From NCBI GenBank assembly GCA_964477265.1, contig CAYZDJ010000024.1:1-36546 (forward strand): 36,546 bases of DNA, read 5' to 3'. The translations under genes and the position numbers were made by a program. Shown one piece after another: positions 34,715-36,546 of the stretch (the first letter of the stretch is position 1; each line of letters opens with the position of its first letter). The stretch comes from CAIVPM01 sp964477265 (GTDB lineage: Bacteria; Bacteroidota; Bacteroidia; Chitinophagales; Chitinophagaceae). The notes beneath the pieces were generated by a model that was given only the letters and a program-made list of their open reading frames with translations, had not been told where the DNA came from and made no database searches.

Positions 34715-36546
34715 GTGAGTAAAAGATTAATAACAAAAGAAGTTACTGTTGGCAATGTAAAAATTGGTGGCAACAATCCTGTTCGTATTCAAACAATGAC
34801 TACAACAGATACAATGGATACCATTGCTACTGTTGAGCAAACCATTCGTTGCATTGAAGCTGGTGCAGAGTTGGTGCGTATTACAGCACCTTCAAAAAAA
34901 GAAGCAGAAAATTTATTGAATATAAAAAATGAATTAAGGGCAAGGGGTTATGATACACCACTTGTTGCTGATATTCATTTTACACCAAACGCTGCCGAAA
35001 TTGCTGCAAGAATTGTTGAGAAAGTAAGGGTCAATCCTGGTAATTATGTTGACAAGAAAAAGTTTGAACAAATTGAATATACTGATGCAGAATATTTAGA
35101 AGAGATTGAACGCATCAGGGAACGCTTTACACCATTGGTTTTGATTTGCAAGGAACATAATACTGCAATGAGAATTGGCACCAACCACGGCAGTTTGAGT
35201 GATAGAATTATGAGCAGGTATGGTGATACTGCAATTGGTATGGTTGAAAGTGCAATGGAATTTTTGCGTATTGCTCGTAGCCACGATTATCACAACATTG
35301 TGTTGAGTATGAAAAGTAGCAATCCAATAGTTATGGTAGAAGCATATAGATTGCTTGTAACTACTATGGATGCTGAGTTTGGCGAAATTTATCCTTTGCA
35401 TTTAGGTGTTACAGAAGCTGGTGATGGCATTGATGGAAGAATAAAAAGTGCTATTGGAATTGGTACTTTATTGGAAGAAGGAATTGGTGATACAATAAGG
35501 GTTTCATTGACTGAAGACCCAGAGTTTGAATTGCCTGTTTGCAAGCAAATCATTAACCACATTCAACATTTAAAAACAAACGAATTTGTAAATGACAATA
35601 AAGAAATAATTTCTAAAATTTCAAGTTCACAATTCCCCACCTTTGGAGGGGTTAGGGGCGGCTCTTTTGCAGTAAATAATGTTGGTGGGAATAATGTACC
35701 AATTGTGATTGCAGATTTTTCAAAAACAAAAAACATTACACCAAAACATCTGGAAGAAATAGGCTATAAATATGATGAGCAAAGAGATAAATGGAATATT
35801 GCTGACGATGCTGCTGATTATATTTTTACAAATGACCAGTTAGTGAATTTTGATTTGCCTGGAACATTACAAGTTTTATTATTCTTTAATAAATGGAAAG
35901 AAGTTAGCGATGATAAAAAGTATGTTCCATTACTTGATGCACCTGAATATTTTGAGATTCGCAAAGCCCCACCTTTGGAGGGGTTGGGGCGGCTTTTTGT
36001 AATGGTTGATAGCTCTTTTGAATTAACTGATGATTACTATAATATTTTAAGGGAAGATAAAACAGTTATCATTTGTATCAGTTCACCCAATCAAAATGCC
36101 TTGCAGGAATTGAAGCAAATGTTTGCAGACTTTCAGCAAAAAAATATTCATAATCCAGTTGTAATAATTTGTGATACCAAAGCTGCAACAACAGATGAAG
36201 CTATCATTCATTATGCCATAGAAACTGGTGGTTTGTTTTTAGATGGATTGGGAAATGGAATTTGTTTTGGCTATCACTACAACAACCCAGATGTCATCAA
36301 TCCCACGTCATTATTGAATTACACAGCATTTGGCATTTTACAGGCAACAAGAAAAAGGATTAGCAAAACAGAATACATCAGTTGCCCAAGCTGTGGCAGA
36401 ACCTTATTTGACTTGCAGGAAACCACAGCAAAAATCCGTGCAAGAACCAACCATTTAAAAGGTGTAAAAATTGCCATTATGGGTTGCATTGTAAATGGAC
36501 CTGGTGAAATGGCTGATGCTGATTTTGGTTATGTGGGCAGTGGTGT
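34715..36546 (+). CDS. ispG: 4-hydroxy-3-methylbut-2-enyl diphosphate synthase, long (three-domain) form, 3' end outside the window
   Basis: 610 complete codons are present, starting at a GTG (SKRLITKEVTVGNVKIG). IspG reduces MEcPP to HMBPP in the MEP isoprenoid pathway. The N-terminal TIM barrel (about 1-285) shows NPVRIQTMTTTDT, VADIHFTPNAA, VRVNPGNYVD and LHLGVTEAGDGIDGRIKSAIG. A long insert follows (about 290-540, the A* domain of Bacteroidota and plants). The Fe-S domain then begins, with CPSCG (C557, C560) and GCIVNGPGE (C591), giving all three cluster cysteines and the Glu. E. coli IspG, without the insert, is 372 residues. Two copies of a GC-rich hairpin repeat lie in frame inside the insert. 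No stop interrupts the frame, so the enzyme is probably functional. Confidence 0.95.
   Translation, partial: MSKRLITKEVTVGNVKIGGNNPVRIQTMTTTDTMDTIATVEQTIRCIEAGAELVRITAPSKKEAENLLNIKNELRARGYDTPLVADIHFTPNAAEIAARIVEKVRVNPGNYVDKKKFEQIEYTDAEYLEEIERIRERFTPLVLICKEHNTAMRIGTNHGSLSDRIMSRYGDTAIGMVESAMEFLRIARSHDYHNIVLSMKSSNPIVMVEAYRLLVTTMDAEFGEIYPLHLGVTEAGDGIDGRIKSAIGIGTLLEEGIGDTIRVSLTEDPEFELPVCKQIINHIQHLKTNEFVNDNKEIISKISSSQFPTFGGVRGGSFAVNNVGGNNVPIVIADFSKTKNITPKHLEEIGYKYDEQRDKWNIADDAADYIFTNDQLVNFDLPGTLQVLLFFNKWKEVSDDKKYVPLLDAPEYFEIRKAPPLEGLGRLFVMVDSSFELTDDYYNILREDKTVIICISSPNQNALQELKQMFADFQQKNIHNPVVIICDTKAATTDEAIIHYAIETGGLFLDGLGNGICFGYHYNNPDVINPTSLLNYTAFGILQATRKRISKTEYISCPSCGRTLFDLQETTAKIRARTNHLKGVKIAIMGCIVNGPGEMADADFGYVGSG
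35635..35668 (+). repeat. GC-rich hairpin repeat inside ispG, copy 1
   Basis: CCCCACCTTTGGAGGGG followed by TTAGGGGCGGCTCTTTT. CCCC-A-CC pairs with GG-A-GGGG around TTT. It is read within the insert domain as FPTFGGVRGGSF (about residues 307-318). Its GC content stands out sharply from the surrounding AT-rich gene. Confidence 0.85.
35967..35998 (+). repeat. GC-rich hairpin repeat inside ispG, copy 2
   Basis: CCCCACCTTTGGAGGGG followed by TTGGGGCGGCTTTTT. The first 19 nt are identical to copy 1 and the tail is two bases shorter. It is read in a different frame from copy 1, as APPLEGLGRLF (about residues 418-428), still without a stop. Confidence 0.85.

Noticed and set aside
34715..36546. ispG as a frameshifted pseudogene because of the GC-rich insertions
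   Set aside because: Reading from the GTG shows no stop through both repeats and all Fe-S cysteines downstream remain in frame.

Overview
The window is AT-rich DNA (roughly one third GC by eye) from a member of the Bacteroidota, most likely Chitinophagales/Chitinophagaceae-like. The evidence is two giant secreted proteins ending in type IX secretion (gliding-motility-associated, CHU_C) domains, an HmuY-like lipoprotein with a TonB-dependent receptor, an IspG with the long Bacteroidota/plant-type insert, TAnnTTTG-like promoter boxes, and no Shine-Dalgarno-like leaders. I saw no rRNA, tRNA, CRISPR array, transposase or phage gene.

Layout. 1-4075: small lipoproteins, a DUF2200 protein, a PlsC-like acyltransferase on the minus strand, an RlmI-like rRNA methyltransferase, a small membrane-protein gene broken by a 10-bp tandem duplication, and two diverged copies of a hairpin-rich repeat flanking an unknown lipoprotein gene. 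4049-6633: a metal-regulation operon, with a DtxR/MntR-type repressor, a perfect palindromic operator over its promoter, and an Nramp Mn/Fe transporter fused to a universal-stress domain. 6634-26359: over half of the window is two adjacent giant genes (3354 and about 3069 codons). Both encode exported, modular, adhesin-like proteins with a signal peptide, an IgGFc-binding-like domain, many beta-sandwich repeats and a T9SS type B sorting domain. A nearly identical 29-nt element, which looks like an ECF-sigma promoter, precedes each, and strong terminator-like hairpins follow each. 26502-28474: an N-acetylglucosamine-kinase-like gene and a CorA-type Mg transporter. 28561-31322 (minus strand): a translationally coupled TonB receptor and HmuY-like lipoprotein. 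31480-36546: folB, a TPR protein resembling eukaryotic RMDN proteins, tgt, a secreted alpha/beta hydrolase, and ispG, which runs off the window end.

The observations most worth following are: (1) two copies of a GC-rich hairpin repeat inserted inside the ispG reading frame and read in different frames; (2) the shared 29-nt element upstream of both giant genes, which also moves the start of the second; (3) the slippage-type 10-bp duplication that breaks a small membrane-protein gene; (4) the MntR operator; (5) an HmuY/TonB pair lacking the usual haem-ligand residues; (6) seven tandem units of about 170 residues in the second giant, most uniform in units 4-6.
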